From: Christensenella sp. UBA6406
GTDB taxonomy: Bacteria > Bacillota > Clostridia > Christensenellales > UBA1242
Length of the DNA stretch: 17,182 nt
NCBI GenBank assembly: GCA_002438625.1
Contig: DJPS01000058.1
Span: 13,392 to 30,573, forward strand
Reading direction: 5' to 3'
The notes beneath the pieces were generated by a model that searched no databases, was not told the DNA's origin, and was given only the letters and a program-made list of their open reading frames with translations. The translations under genes were made by a program, and so were the position numbers. This document shows, in pieces, positions 8,287 to 16,383 of this stretch; the first letter of the stretch is position 1, and each line of letters opens with the position of its first letter.

Positions 8287-8889
8287 ATGAAGAAAAAGAC
8301 AATAATTGCTGTAACAGGAAAGCAAGGCAGTGGCAAAAGCACGCTATGCAATTATTTAGCAAAAGAGATGAATGCTGATTTATTTAATTTAGACATATAC
8401 TCTCATAAAGCGTTAAAAGATGAAAAAGTAAAAAGCATTTTAATAAATAAATTTGGCACTTCTATAATTGAAAATGGCGAGATAAACCGTAAAAAATTAG
8501 GTGCAATAGTTTTTAATGATAAAAGCAAATTAAATTTTTTAAATGCCGTAACATATGCATATATGGAAAAGGCAATAATGGTAGACATAGAGAAAGCCAA
8601 AGACATTATAATCTTAGATTATGCCCTTTTGCCCCTAACTTCCTTTTGGCAAAAAGCGGATTATAAAATTTTATTGGATGCTGATGTTGCTATTAGGATG
8701 CAACGACTTGTCAAGCGAGATAAAGTTGATATAAAATATTTGCAATCAAGGGAAAGTGCAAGCATAGATTATTCCAACATAAAAGTAGATAAATTTATAA
8801 AAAACAATGGCAATTTAAATTACACTGCCATTGCACAAAAAATTAAAAATGAAGTTTTATATAGTCAAGTTTCAGCGATGCAAGTTTAA
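8287..8889 (+). CDS. coaE: Dephospho-CoA kinase
   Basis: CoaE phosphorylates the 3'-hydroxyl of dephospho-coenzyme A with ATP, the final step of coenzyme A synthesis. The 200-residue protein starts with a P-loop VTGKQGSGKST (Walker A 11-18). An acidic/His segment NLDIYSHKAL (34-43) corresponds to the family's D-AD--H-VL substrate motif, and the lid and C-terminal region read RMQRLVKRDKVD...VDKFIKNNGNL, matching the usual RL--RD... and -D-VI-N-G-L pattern. The expected VPLLFE-like motif is altered to LDYALLPLTSFW, so the enzyme is diverged, but the coaD neighbour supports the call. AAGGAA lies about 10 bases before the ATG. The TAA stop at 8887-8889 overlaps that of the convergent ATPase gene. 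Confidence 0.88.
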   Translation: MKKKTIIAVTGKQGSGKSTLCNYLAKEMNADLFNLDIYSHKALKDEKVKSILINKFGTSIIENGEINRKKLGAIVFNDKSKLNFLNAVTYAYMEKAIMVDIEKAKDIIILDYALLPLTSFWQKADYKILLDADVAIRMQRLVKRDKVDIKYLQSRESASIDYSNIKVDKFIKNNGNLNYTAIAQKIKNEVLYSQVSAMQV

Positions 8890-8903
8890 GCAAACTTGAC
8901 TAT
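8861..8903 (+). terminator. Hairpin terminator across the coaE/ATPase gene ends
   Basis: A perfect 12-bp inverted repeat (ATAGTCAAGTTT at 8861-8872 and AAACTTGACTAT at 8892-8903) encloses a 19-base loop that holds both stop codons. On the plus strand it is followed by TTTGTTT, fitting an intrinsic terminator for coaD-coaE. On the minus strand there is no good T-tract. The stem lies inside both coding regions. Confidence 0.6.
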
Positions 8904-9878
8904 TTTGTTTATCAGTTTTTCTGTTAAACCATTCACACCATTAAAGTCAACATTTGCAATATAATATTTTTCTATTCCTTTATGCAACTTTTTTGTCTCC
9001 TTTAAAATTGTTGAAACCTTTGCCAAAATTTGCTTTTGCAATTTACGATTAAAGGCAACTACCGTGCTTTTGCAGTTTTCTTCATAACAAATGATTAAAT
9101 CTATATTCTTTATATAAACCGCCTTCACATTATTGTCAATCACGCTATGAAAAGCAATAAAATTATAATTTAAGTTTTTAAGCACTTTTGCAAGCCTATC
9201 ATAAAACAAACCAAATTGATAAGCATTAAAATTTAATTTTAAAATGCTTTGATATTTATTTTTATTAAAAGTTGATTCTATTCCATTTTCGCCCACATAA
9301 TCTAAAAATAAATGTCTTTCCGATGCGTTTAATTTTTGCTTATGCAAATTTAGGTCGCACAAAATTTTCTCTACTTCACTTTCAAATTCGCCAGCATTAA
9401 ACTCTCTCTTAAATTCATTGCAAACTATATCTTCAAGTCCTTTACAAATAGCAAGATAAGAATAAATTTGTTTATAATTTTCTCCTTTCAGTTTAACTAA
9501 TTTTTCAATTTGTGCCTTGTGCTTTGCAACGCCCCTACCAATAAACTCTCCAACATTCACAATTTCCGCATTAATAGAAGGCAACCCAGCATCTTTTGTG
9601 TGCGGTGCAGTTCCATCTATAACACTAACATTAAGTTCTACAATACGCACACCATCTAAACTGTTAAAATCTGATGAACAATGAAAAAACTCTATTTCAT
9701 AACCCAAGTTTTCAAAATGCTCAGCAATCTTATGTAGCATTGTGCTTTTTCCTGTTCCTGAACCACCTTTTATAATGTAGCAATAACCTTTGCCATCATT
9801 TTCTAAAATACTATCAAAATTATCAACAAAACCTAAACCCGTGTTCGCTGACGCCAAATAATGTCTAAATTCTTTCAT
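8886..9878 (-). CDS. P-loop ATPase of the PRK06851 type, second P-loop lost
   Basis: The 330-residue product resembles an uncharacterised family of Firmicute ATP-binding proteins with two tandem P-loop halves (PRK06851 type, from memory). The first half has Walker A KGGSGTGKST (Walker A 38-45) and, in family order, FFHCSSDFNSLDGV (64-77) and VSVIDGTAPH (84-93). The second half begins RHLFLDYVGENGI (188-200), where related proteins have another P-loop; here no GxxxxGK[ST] remains. The start is taken at the ATG at 9878 because family members begin with a RHYxASxNT-like sequence (here KEFRHYLASANTGLGF) and because the longer frame opens with a TTG at 9926 that lies in a terminator's T-tract. There is no strong ribosome binding site, and a TATGAT box lies 6 bases before the ATG. 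The biological function is unknown. It lies downstream of the cas operon, but a terminator separates them. Confidence 0.75.
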   Translation of the reverse strand: MKEFRHYLASANTGLGFVDNFDSILENDGKGYCYIIKGGSGTGKSTMLHKIAEHFENLGYEIEFFHCSSDFNSLDGVRIVELNVSVIDGTAPHTKDAGLPSINAEIVNVGEFIGRGVAKHKAQIEKLVKLKGENYKQIYSYLAICKGLEDIVCNEFKREFNAGEFESEVEKILCDLNLHKQKLNASERHLFLDYVGENGIESTFNKNKYQSILKLNFNAYQFGLFYDRLAKVLKNLNYNFIAFHSVIDNNVKAVYIKNIDLIICYEENCKSTVVAFNRKLQKQILAKVSTILKETKKLHKGIEKYYIANVDFNGVNGLTEKLINKIVKFA

Positions 9879-9924
9879 ACAATTATCATATGCACCGCCA
9901 AAGCCAAATGCCACACCAAACAGC

Positions 9925-9955
9925 AAAAAAAAATGAAAATATTATTTCTATTTTC
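9925..9955 (-). terminator. Intrinsic terminator of the cas operon
   Basis: On the minus strand a 7-bp AT-rich stem GAAAATA/TATTTTC (9949-9955 with 9935-9941, loop of 7) is followed, after one base, by nine T residues (A-run 9925-9933 on the plus strand). It lies about 70 bases past the csn2 stop and separates the cas genes from the ATPase gene. Confidence 0.65.
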
Positions 9956-10024
9956 AACCCTTTCCTTGCTCTTAAATATAAAATCAATAAATCAAAATCA
10001 ATTCAATTTTTTAATAAAAAACAT

Positions 10025-10714
10025 TTAAATTTTTTTACTTTGAGTAAGAAATTCACACTTATCACTATCAATTTCTATTTTATTTTCACTTTTATATTTT
10101 ACCTTTTTATCCATAGAATCCACAAAAACTAGTTTATAATCGTTATATTCAGCAAAGGTGCAAAATTGATTATAGGCTTCACTATCCAATAAATTTTTCG
10201 CTCCTACTAAAACAAAAACTTCTATTTTAAACAGCTGATTTATTAAACTTAAATAACTACACAATTCTTCTACGAAACTTTTATTTTCATAATTAAGTTT
10301 TAAATTTATATGTTTAAATAACTGCTCCACATCCAACTCTTCATAAGTTAAAGGAAAATCAATTTCATATAAAATTTCTTTTACATAATCATTAATTTTA
10401 ATTTTCACTTCTTCAAAACTTAGTTTACCATCACACTCAATGGCGACCTTTTGCACATTTTTTAAAATTGCATTATTTATTGGTTTTGAATTAAAATCTA
10501 AATTAAAGAAGTCTGTTAGCATATAGACATTAGATGAAATATTTATTTCTTCAAGTTCTTTTGTAAGAAAAAAGTTTCCATTATTGCCATCAATTTGACT
10601 TGATAACTCTTTTACAATTCTATACATATAATTTTTATCTTCAAAAACGAGACTATAAATATTTGTTTCACTAAAATCCATAACATTTTCAAAATCATAG
10701 TGCCTTAAAATCAT
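10025..10714 (-). CDS. csn2: CRISPR-associated protein Csn2 (type II-A)
   Basis: Csn2 is the marker of subtype II-A. It forms a tetrameric ring that slides on free double-stranded DNA ends and works with Cas1, Cas2 and Cas9 when new spacers are captured. The 229-residue length is that of the short, Streptococcus-pyogenes-like Csn2. The call rests on the position as fourth gene of cas9-cas1-cas2-X, the length, and an overall pattern that fits the family: an N-terminal beta region (ILRHYDFENVMDFSETNIYS), a helical middle (about 85-160), and a late hydrophobic strand before a basic loop (IEVFVLVGAKNLLDSEAYNQ). As in other Csn2 proteins there is no working P-loop. The ATG overlaps the cas2 stop in ATGA, so translation is coupled. 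Confidence 0.88.
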   Translation of the reverse strand: MILRHYDFENVMDFSETNIYSLVFEDKNYMYRIVKELSSQIDGNNGNFFLTKELEEINISSNVYMLTDFFNLDFNSKPINNAILKNVQKVAIECDGKLSFEEVKIKINDYVKEILYEIDFPLTYEELDVEQLFKHINLKLNYENKSFVEELCSYLSLINQLFKIEVFVLVGAKNLLDSEAYNQFCTFAEYNDYKLVFVDSMDKKVKYKSENKIEIDSDKCEFLTQSKKI

Positions 10715-11031
10715 AATTCTACCAACCTATTTTCACTATCAACTATATCCGTATTTTTATCGCCTAATAAATAATCAATAGAGGCAAATTGTTTTTCTGT
10801 AACACACAACAACTGCACCACACCATTTTTAGGCAAGTTTTGCTTAACAACAGTTTTTATAGAATTAGCAATTTGTGGATTAAGGGCAATTTTATAATAA
10901 ATTGATTTTTGCATCATTATAAATCCATTCTTTACCAAGAACTCTCTAAACACCCTATATTGCCTTTTATCTTCATAAGTTTCAACAGGTAAATCAAAAA
11001 ACACCAAAACTCTCATAAACCTATATCTCAT
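10711..11031 (-). CDS. cas2: CRISPR-associated endoribonuclease-fold protein Cas2
   Basis: Cas2 is the dimeric core that bridges two Cas1 dimers in the spacer-integration complex. The 106-residue product starts MRYRFMRVLVFFDLPVETYE, the usual type II-A Cas2 N-terminus, with the conserved Asp after VFF. The ferredoxin-fold pattern continues with YRVFREFLVKNGFIMMQKS and VVQLLCVTEKQF. I take the ATG at 11031, with GGAAG about 8 bases upstream. A longer frame opens with a TTG at 11049 that would add six residues absent from relatives. The gene overlaps the end of cas1 by 11 bases and the start of csn2 by 4 bases. Confidence 0.95.
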   Translation of the reverse strand: MRYRFMRVLVFFDLPVETYEDKRQYRVFREFLVKNGFIMMQKSIYYKIALNPQIANSIKTVVKQNLPKNGVVQLLCVTEKQFASIDYLLGDKNTDIVDSENRLVEL

Positions 11032-11902
11032 CCACACTTCCACATTCAAAAAACTTTATCTTTGATATATCTGCATCATTTAATGCACTTACAACACTTT
11101 GCACATAAATAGATATAGCATCTTCAACGAACATAACTTTTCCGCCAATTTTCACTTTTTCAGTTAAAACAGCAATCATCTCTTTTTTAAAATTTTTATC
11201 ATTTTCATCTAATTTATAAACTTTCCTATCAACTAAAACTCTAAAAGGCTCAATAAAATCGCACGATAAATTGAAATCATTAAATTGATTTTTATGCCAA
11301 ATGCCAAGTTGCGTTAAATATCCAAGTTTAACTATTTCCCTATTAAATGCAGACAACAAAACAGTATAGCCATAATTTAAGGCATTATTCTTAAAATCTA
11401 AACCATCTCTATTCCACTTCTTTCCAAATATGGCACCAAAATAGACTTTTGCTGAATGCCCCTCTCTATTTGTTACATCATTCAATTCAACATTTTCCGC
11501 ATAACCTTTCAATAAATTAGCTTCTTCATTAAAGCCCAGCTCTTTAACAAACTGACCTTGTTGATTAATTTTTTCTTTTACAATTTCAGTCCACACCACG
11601 GCTTTTACTTTTTCTTGCCAATTAATTTGATTGTATATTTTTTTACTTCCATTATAACTATCATAATAAGGCATTAACTCCATAAGCGGATTATGTTTTT
11701 CATCACAAAAGATAACTTTAACTTTGCGCTTAATCAACTCTATTAAAAGTGGTGCAGTTACAGTAACGGCAGTGTTTGAAATAATAAGTGTTGAAATTTC
11801 GTTAATAAAAACTCTCTTTGTTTCTTCACCCCTATAAACCATATAATTCATTTTAAATTCTAACTTACATCTAGTTGTTATCACTACCGTTCTAAATCCC
11901 AC
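11021..11902 (-). CDS. cas1: CRISPR-associated endonuclease Cas1 (type II-A)
   Basis: Cas1 is the metal-dependent integrase that inserts new spacers at the leader-proximal repeat together with Cas2; in type II-A systems Csn2 and Cas9 also take part. The 293-residue protein starts MGFRTVVITTRCKLEFKMNY, like other type II Cas1 proteins. The three predicted metal ligands are present: Glu147 in NREGH, His203 in GIWHKNQFN, and Glu218 in DFIEPFR. The N-terminal beta-sheet domain is about 1-85 and the helical catalytic domain about 95-293. The start is a GTG at 11902 that shares one base with the cas9 stop (TAGTG). GAGAGG lies about 13 bases upstream. Nothing suggests inactivation, so the adaptation module appears complete. 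Confidence 0.97.
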   Translation of the reverse strand: MGFRTVVITTRCKLEFKMNYMVYRGEETKRVFINEISTLIISNTAVTVTAPLLIELIKRKVKVIFCDEKHNPLMELMPYYDSYNGSKKIYNQINWQEKVKAVVWTEIVKEKINQQGQFVKELGFNEEANLLKGYAENVELNDVTNREGHSAKVYFGAIFGKKWNRDGLDFKNNALNYGYTVLLSAFNREIVKLGYLTQLGIWHKNQFNDFNLSCDFIEPFRVLVDRKVYKLDENDKNFKKEMIAVLTEKVKIGGKVMFVEDAISIYVQSVVSALNDADISKIKFFECGSVDEI

Positions 11903-14900
11903 TAATTTATCTTAACCTCTCTCTTATAAAATCCCGTGTTTGAATAATAAATTATTGATATAGCTGTCTTACAATCAATTTTTTTGTTTAATGTCAATTT
12001 CCCTGCATGAGCACTCCCGCCCATAATTGTTAAATCTGCTCCATTTACACCAACTAAAATGTCCATCATTCCATTAATCACTTTTATTTGTTCTTTAACT
12101 GTTAAACCTTTAAACAATTCTTTCTTTTCGCTGAGCAATTTAGCTTGTATACCAATATTGACATATTTATAGTTTGGCAACTTAAATTGCATTAATAAAG
12201 CCTCAAATATTTGCAAGTTCCCTTCTTTTGTTAAATATTCCGCTTGATTAAATCTATTGTTTTTAATTTCTATTTTTTCATCAATTTCTTTATATTCAAC
12301 TTTATTTTTTACTCCAAAATTAAATTTGCTAATTAATTTAAAATAAGAAAGCAATTTAACATCTAAGAATGCTTGATTAAAATTGTGTAAAACCAAACTA
12401 TCCCCAGTGTTTCCCGCTAATTTAAAGTAGCCACAACCAACCTTCAAAATTGTTCCAATTTTAATCTTATCTATCAATATCTCAACATTATCAATCCCGT
12501 TTAGTTGTTTAATTGCTTCAACTAAATCTGTCGAATTTTTTATGTTTTTAACGTACAAAATTGGCATTGCAACAAATTTTTTAAATTCTTTTCCCTTTTC
12601 ATTTACATATTTAATAAGAACAAAATACGCATATTGTCCAGATGTAAAATAACCATATTTTTTATAATTAGATAATATATTTTTACTAGATTTTAAAGGA
12701 ACTCTTCCGCCATCCCATTGACTATCAACGCTTTCAATTTTCAACTTTTCATCATCACTCAAACGATTTAAATCACTTTGATGATATGTGGATTTTAAAA
12801 TAGTTTCTTTATAAAAAGCGCCCTTTTTCTCTCTTTCTAAAAATGTAATGATAGGTGTGTTGGATTCCATATTTTTTATAATTATAGGAATATGGACATC
12901 TCTATCAAAAACACCATCCACTTTGTGCTTAAAAGCATTATTTAAATTAAAATTATAATTTGAATTATCATTATTTAAAAAATAAAATTTCTTAGTGTAT
13001 TTTTCATAAAATACATTACCTACAACAATATTTAGATAAGCATCTTTTGCGTGATGTAAATCGTTTAAATCTCTACATTTAATCAACGCATTCTTCAATT
13101 CTTTAAACTCATCAGTTTCTTCATATGTGTGCTTTTCTATATTTTCTACACCGTCACTTACCATTTCATTATTGCGATAACCAAAACTGAACTCGCAATT
13201 TCTAAACGCACTTACATTGCTTGCCTTAGAGAAAATAACTTCGCAATCCTTATTGTAAACGGACTTTAACAAATCAATCACCGCCTTAACTGACTGATTG
13301 GTTGTAACTAATTGCCTACTTACAAATCCACGCAACTCATCATCCGTATATTCATCTTCCCTTATAAGCCTGTTATATTTTTCGTTGCTTATCAATCCCT
13401 TTTGCAATAAAAATTGCCAAAAAGGTTTGTTTTTAGAAATAATTTTTTGTGAAGCAACCCTATTCCCTTTATCTATATTTTCCCGCCTTTTTACAAGAAC
13501 CTTGTTTGTTAAACCATCATCTTTTATCTTAGATTGAGGAATAATATGGTCAATATCATAATCTTTTGTATACAAGTTATTTAAATCTATTTCTTCGCCT
13601 GTATACATACACTTACCCAACTGCAAAAAGTATAAATACAATTTTTCTCTATTAAACTCTTTTACATCATTACTTTCTATATTTTGTTTTAAATCATTTA
13701 AATTCCCTACACCAAACGCACTCACATCTATATCTTTAATTTGATTATATAAATTTTTAAGTTGTTTTTGTCTAGAATTGACTTCTTTACCTTTCTCGCC
13801 ATCACTTCGTGTTACTTCTACAAAAATTTTGGAAGGTGTTTGTCCCATAATTTTAGTTATTTCATCTACAATCTTAACACTTTGCCATACACCACGCTTA
13901 ACACTTGGAGAGCAATAAAGTTCCTTAACATCTTCATAACTTATTTTATCTTTTTCTTCCTTTTTATCAATTAAATCAAATATATTGTATTTTGCAATAA
14001 CTTCCATAAGGTTTAAAGGCTCTTCCATCATTGTATCAATTATAGACTTAACCTCGCCCGTTTCTCTATTTATGCACCTTATGCCTGTTAAAAATTTTTC
14101 GCTTAATCGCCCCCAACCTTCAATTTTAAGCCCCAAAATCTTCTTAACTTGCTCAGTGCTTAATTTATTTGGATACAATGCTTCAATTCGCTTTTTAAAC
14201 CTGCCTTTATCTGTAATTAAAGTTGCTAATCTAATTATATTTTCAACCATTTCAACATTACTTTCCAACTCGCCTTCTAAAATAGTGTTGAAATTTTTAT
14301 AAATATTTAAATTAACTTTAAAATCTTCATTTATTCCAGAGATTACAATATTGTCATCTCCCCTAAACAACCCCATTTCTTTTAGGATTAATTTAATGTT
14401 TTTTACACTTACTTTACCCTTAGATTTGAACTCGTTCAAAATTCTAACTTTAACATTAGGTCGCAATTTTTCGCCATTAACTTTCATATTATTAAGTTCT
14501 TGTAAAACCATAAATTCGCTGTAAAGTAGCGAATTTTTAGGTAGAACATTTTCATCCTTTAAGTAGGTGCATTTATTTTGCATTCTTTCTATAAATAAAT
14601 CTTCACATTTATCTAAATCAACAACTTTTTCAAAATTCCAAGGCAAAACCTGCTCATCTAATTTTTTAACAATCCAACTATTTTCACTATTCTTGCATCC
14701 AAGTGGACCAACATAATAAGGAATTCTAAATTCAAAAATTGATATGATTTTATCTATAACGCTTAACCCCTCATCGTCCTTCTCTTTTAAAAATGGAAAA
14801 TTCTCACTTGCTTTATTTAAAATGATTTGCAATTCTTTTTTATTTATTTGATAAGGAATAACTGAGTTTGCTGATGTTCTTAACTTAACAAGGAAATTAT

Positions 14901-16191
14901 TCTCATCTATCCAATCTAAAACCTTTTGTACTTCACTTATTTCCGCAAAATCTTCTCTTCTTTGCAAAAATGATTTAACATAATTATAAAAATTTTCTCT
15001 ACTACATTTCCCTATCCACTTGCCTTTATCTCCACTTGAAAACAAGTCGCAACCATTTATGTATTTGGCATAACAATTACAATCAATTACATCACCCATT
15101 TCATTTTTAGAAGAAAACATTTCTTTATAAAAATTAGGATAATATTTGCGAACAACTTCATCCTTAAAAAACCGTAATTGCTTTTTATGATTTTCATATT
15201 TTTCTACTAAAGCACTAGAAATACTCTCATTATGCCCCAAAATACGCTTAAACTCAATTTGCGAATTGATTGCTTTAGCTATCTCTATGATTTCTCCAGC
15301 GGCTTCACTAACATTGTCGACCTCAGCCTTAAATGTTAAATATTTTTCATCTTCGCAAGAAAATGAAGGGATTTTATCCATTTCAAAAACCAATTCATTC
15401 TCTTTGCTAGCAAAAATTGTCTTAGCATTAACAATCCCGCCACTTATCGCCTTTAATAATCCTTTTAAATTAGAATTTTTTGCTCCCAAAATTTCTATCA
15501 ATTTAAATTCTAGCCAACCATTTTTAAAAGGCTTGTCGCAAATTGCTCTTTCTAATTGCTTTAACTTTTCAACGACATCTGCGCTGTAAACACTATTTTC
15601 AAATTTTAATTTAGAAAAATTTTCATCTTCATCAATCTTTTCACTTAGCAATTTGAATAAATCTATAAAATTATTGTCATTTGACATATCAAAACTTTCA
15701 TAAAGAAAGTTGCCCCTATGTTTAAGCATATTGTGAACCGCTAAATAGACATATCTAATGTCTTTTGCTGGACTTTTCATCAACACATTTCTTAAATGAT
15801 AAATTGTGGGATAGTCTTTATAAAATTGCTTATCATCCAATAAATCATCAAAAAATAATGAGTTTTTAGATTTAAGCCCGCATTTTTCCTTGTCTTCTTC
15901 CCAAAGCGAGCTAGCATTTATTCTAGCAAAAAAGTTGCAATCTATTTTATTTATTTCTTCACTAAACAATCCTTGCAACAACCTTATTCTATCTTTTTGT
16001 CGTTGCAAATTTCGCCTAGCACTTCGCTTTTGTCTTCTTTCGCTTGCCACACTTGCAGTATCAAATAATTTAACGCCCCACAAATCTTTTCCATTTTTTC
16101 GCACAACATTATAGTTTTCATCCGTAACGCAAAAACCACAACTTCCCGTGCCTATATCCAATCCGACATAATATTTTCCACTTTTATTCAT
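11902..16191 (-). CDS. cas9: CRISPR-associated RNA-guided endonuclease Cas9 (type II-A)
   Basis: Cas9 binds the crRNA:tracrRNA duplex and cuts both strands of DNA that matches the spacer and carries a PAM. The 1429-residue protein is intact. RuvC-I has Asp12 in YVGLDIGTGSCGF. The Arg-rich bridge helix is at 51-70 (ERRQKRSARRNLQRQKDRIR). The recognition lobe spans about 75-740. RuvC-II has Glu792 in IFVEVTRSDGEKG. The HNH domain has DIDHIIPQ with catalytic His882, then Asn896 and Asn905 at the expected spacing. RuvC-III has His1047 and Asp1050 in LHHAKDAYLNIVVG. The C-terminal PAM-interacting domain begins near 1160 and ends SNTGFYKREVKIN. The Arg-x-Arg pair that reads NGG in S. pyogenes Cas9 is not seen; the region reads GGSAHAGKL (1391-1399). 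GGGAG lies 11 bases before the ATG. This is the first gene of the cas operon, and tracrRNA is encoded just upstream on the other strand. Confidence 0.98.
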   Translation of the reverse strand: MNKSGKYYVGLDIGTGSCGFCVTDENYNVVRKNGKDLWGVKLFDTASVASERRQKRSARRNLQRQKDRIRLLQGLFSEEINKIDCNFFARINASSLWEEDKEKCGLKSKNSLFFDDLLDDKQFYKDYPTIYHLRNVLMKSPAKDIRYVYLAVHNMLKHRGNFLYESFDMSNDNNFIDLFKLLSEKIDEDENFSKLKFENSVYSADVVEKLKQLERAICDKPFKNGWLEFKLIEILGAKNSNLKGLLKAISGGIVNAKTIFASKENELVFEMDKIPSFSCEDEKYLTFKAEVDNVSEAAGEIIEIAKAINSQIEFKRILGHNESISSALVEKYENHKKQLRFFKDEVVRKYYPNFYKEMFSSKNEMGDVIDCNCYAKYINGCDLFSSGDKGKWIGKCSRENFYNYVKSFLQRREDFAEISEVQKVLDWIDENNFLVKLRTSANSVIPYQINKKELQIILNKASENFPFLKEKDDEGLSVIDKIISIFEFRIPYYVGPLGCKNSENSWIVKKLDEQVLPWNFEKVVDLDKCEDLFIERMQNKCTYLKDENVLPKNSLLYSEFMVLQELNNMKVNGEKLRPNVKVRILNEFKSKGKVSVKNIKLILKEMGLFRGDDNIVISGINEDFKVNLNIYKNFNTILEGELESNVEMVENIIRLATLITDKGRFKKRIEALYPNKLSTEQVKKILGLKIEGWGRLSEKFLTGIRCINRETGEVKSIIDTMMEEPLNLMEVIAKYNIFDLIDKKEEKDKISYEDVKELYCSPSVKRGVWQSVKIVDEITKIMGQTPSKIFVEVTRSDGEKGKEVNSRQKQLKNLYNQIKDIDVSAFGVGNLNDLKQNIESNDVKEFNREKLYLYFLQLGKCMYTGEEIDLNNLYTKDYDIDHIIPQSKIKDDGLTNKVLVKRRENIDKGNRVASQKIISKNKPFWQFLLQKGLISNEKYNRLIREDEYTDDELRGFVSRQLVTTNQSVKAVIDLLKSVYNKDCEVIFSKASNVSAFRNCEFSFGYRNNEMVSDGVENIEKHTYEETDEFKELKNALIKCRDLNDLHHAKDAYLNIVVGNVFYEKYTKKFYFLNNDNSNYNFNLNNAFKHKVDGVFDRDVHIPIIIKNMESNTPIITFLEREKKGAFYKETILKSTYHQSDLNRLSDDEKLKIESVDSQWDGGRVPLKSSKNILSNYKKYGYFTSGQYAYFVLIKYVNEKGKEFKKFVAMPILYVKNIKNSTDLVEAIKQLNGIDNVEILIDKIKIGTILKVGCGYFKLAGNTGDSLVLHNFNQAFLDVKLLSYFKLISKFNFGVKNKVEYKEIDEKIEIKNNRFNQAEYLTKEGNLQIFEALLMQFKLPNYKYVNIGIQAKLLSEKKELFKGLTVKEQIKVINGMMDILVGVNGADLTIMGGSAHAGKLTLNKKIDCKTAISIIYYSNTGFYKREVKIN

Positions 16192-16198
16192 AAAATGC

Positions 16199-16227
16199 TT
16201 GACTCCCTAAAAAAAATATGCTAACAT
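16199..16227 (+). promoter_or_regulatory. Promoter of the tracrRNA gene
   Basis: TTGACT (16199-16204), a 17-base spacer and TAACAT (16222-16227) with TG one base before the -10 (TGCTAACAT). The predicted start near 16234 falls at the first bases of the anti-repeat. The -35 box begins only 8 bases from the cas9 start codon and abuts the cas9 ribosome binding site. Confidence 0.7.
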
Positions 16228-16231
16228 AAAA

Positions 16232-16338
16232 ATATGAAATGATATAACAAGTTCAAATACATTATTTCTAATCGCACAAAACATTAATGCTTTGTGTTTA
16301 AACTGATTGCGATAATTTCAAGAATCAGTTTTTTTTAT
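16232..16338 (+). ncRNA. tracrRNA
   Basis: This trans-activating RNA pairs with the crRNA repeats, is needed for crRNA maturation by RNase III, and anchors the guide in Cas9. The anti-repeat (16232-16258) reads ATATGAAATGATATAAC, AAGT, TCAAAT. Against the minus-strand repeat it gives a 17-bp upper stem with one G-U pair (16243), a bulge of GA on the crRNA side and AAGT on the tracrRNA side, and a 6-bp lower stem GUUUGA/UCAAAU. This is the bulge known from S. pyogenes. Downstream are a stem CACAAA/TTTGTG (16275-16280 with 16291-16296), a competing pair ATCGCA/TGCGAT (16271-16276 with 16308-16313), and a terminator stem. The RNA would be about 105 bases. It is antisense to the region upstream of cas9. 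No long tracrRNA form with a repeat-like 5' part is visible. Confidence 0.88.
16300..16336 (+). terminator. Intrinsic terminator of tracrRNA
   Basis: A 9-bp stem AAACTGATT/AATCAGTTT (16300-16308 with 16323-16331, loop of 14) is followed by a run of T residues ending at 16336. It is the last stem of the tracrRNA and marks its 3' end. Confidence 0.85.
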
Positions 16339-16383
16339 TGCCCTTAATCAAGCAATTAGATAAATTATGTAATATTGAATTAC

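Noticed and set aside
9926..9926. TTG start for a longer ATPase (346 residues), and likewise TTG starts for prmC (3283) and cas2 (11049).
   Set aside because: Each adds residues not expected for the family. Two of them lie in or beside terminator T-tracts, and good ATG starts follow.
16192..16260. A long tracrRNA form that folds as a natural single guide, as in S. pyogenes.
   Set aside because: No repeat-like sequence precedes the anti-repeat on the plus strand, and the only promoter found starts at the anti-repeat itself.
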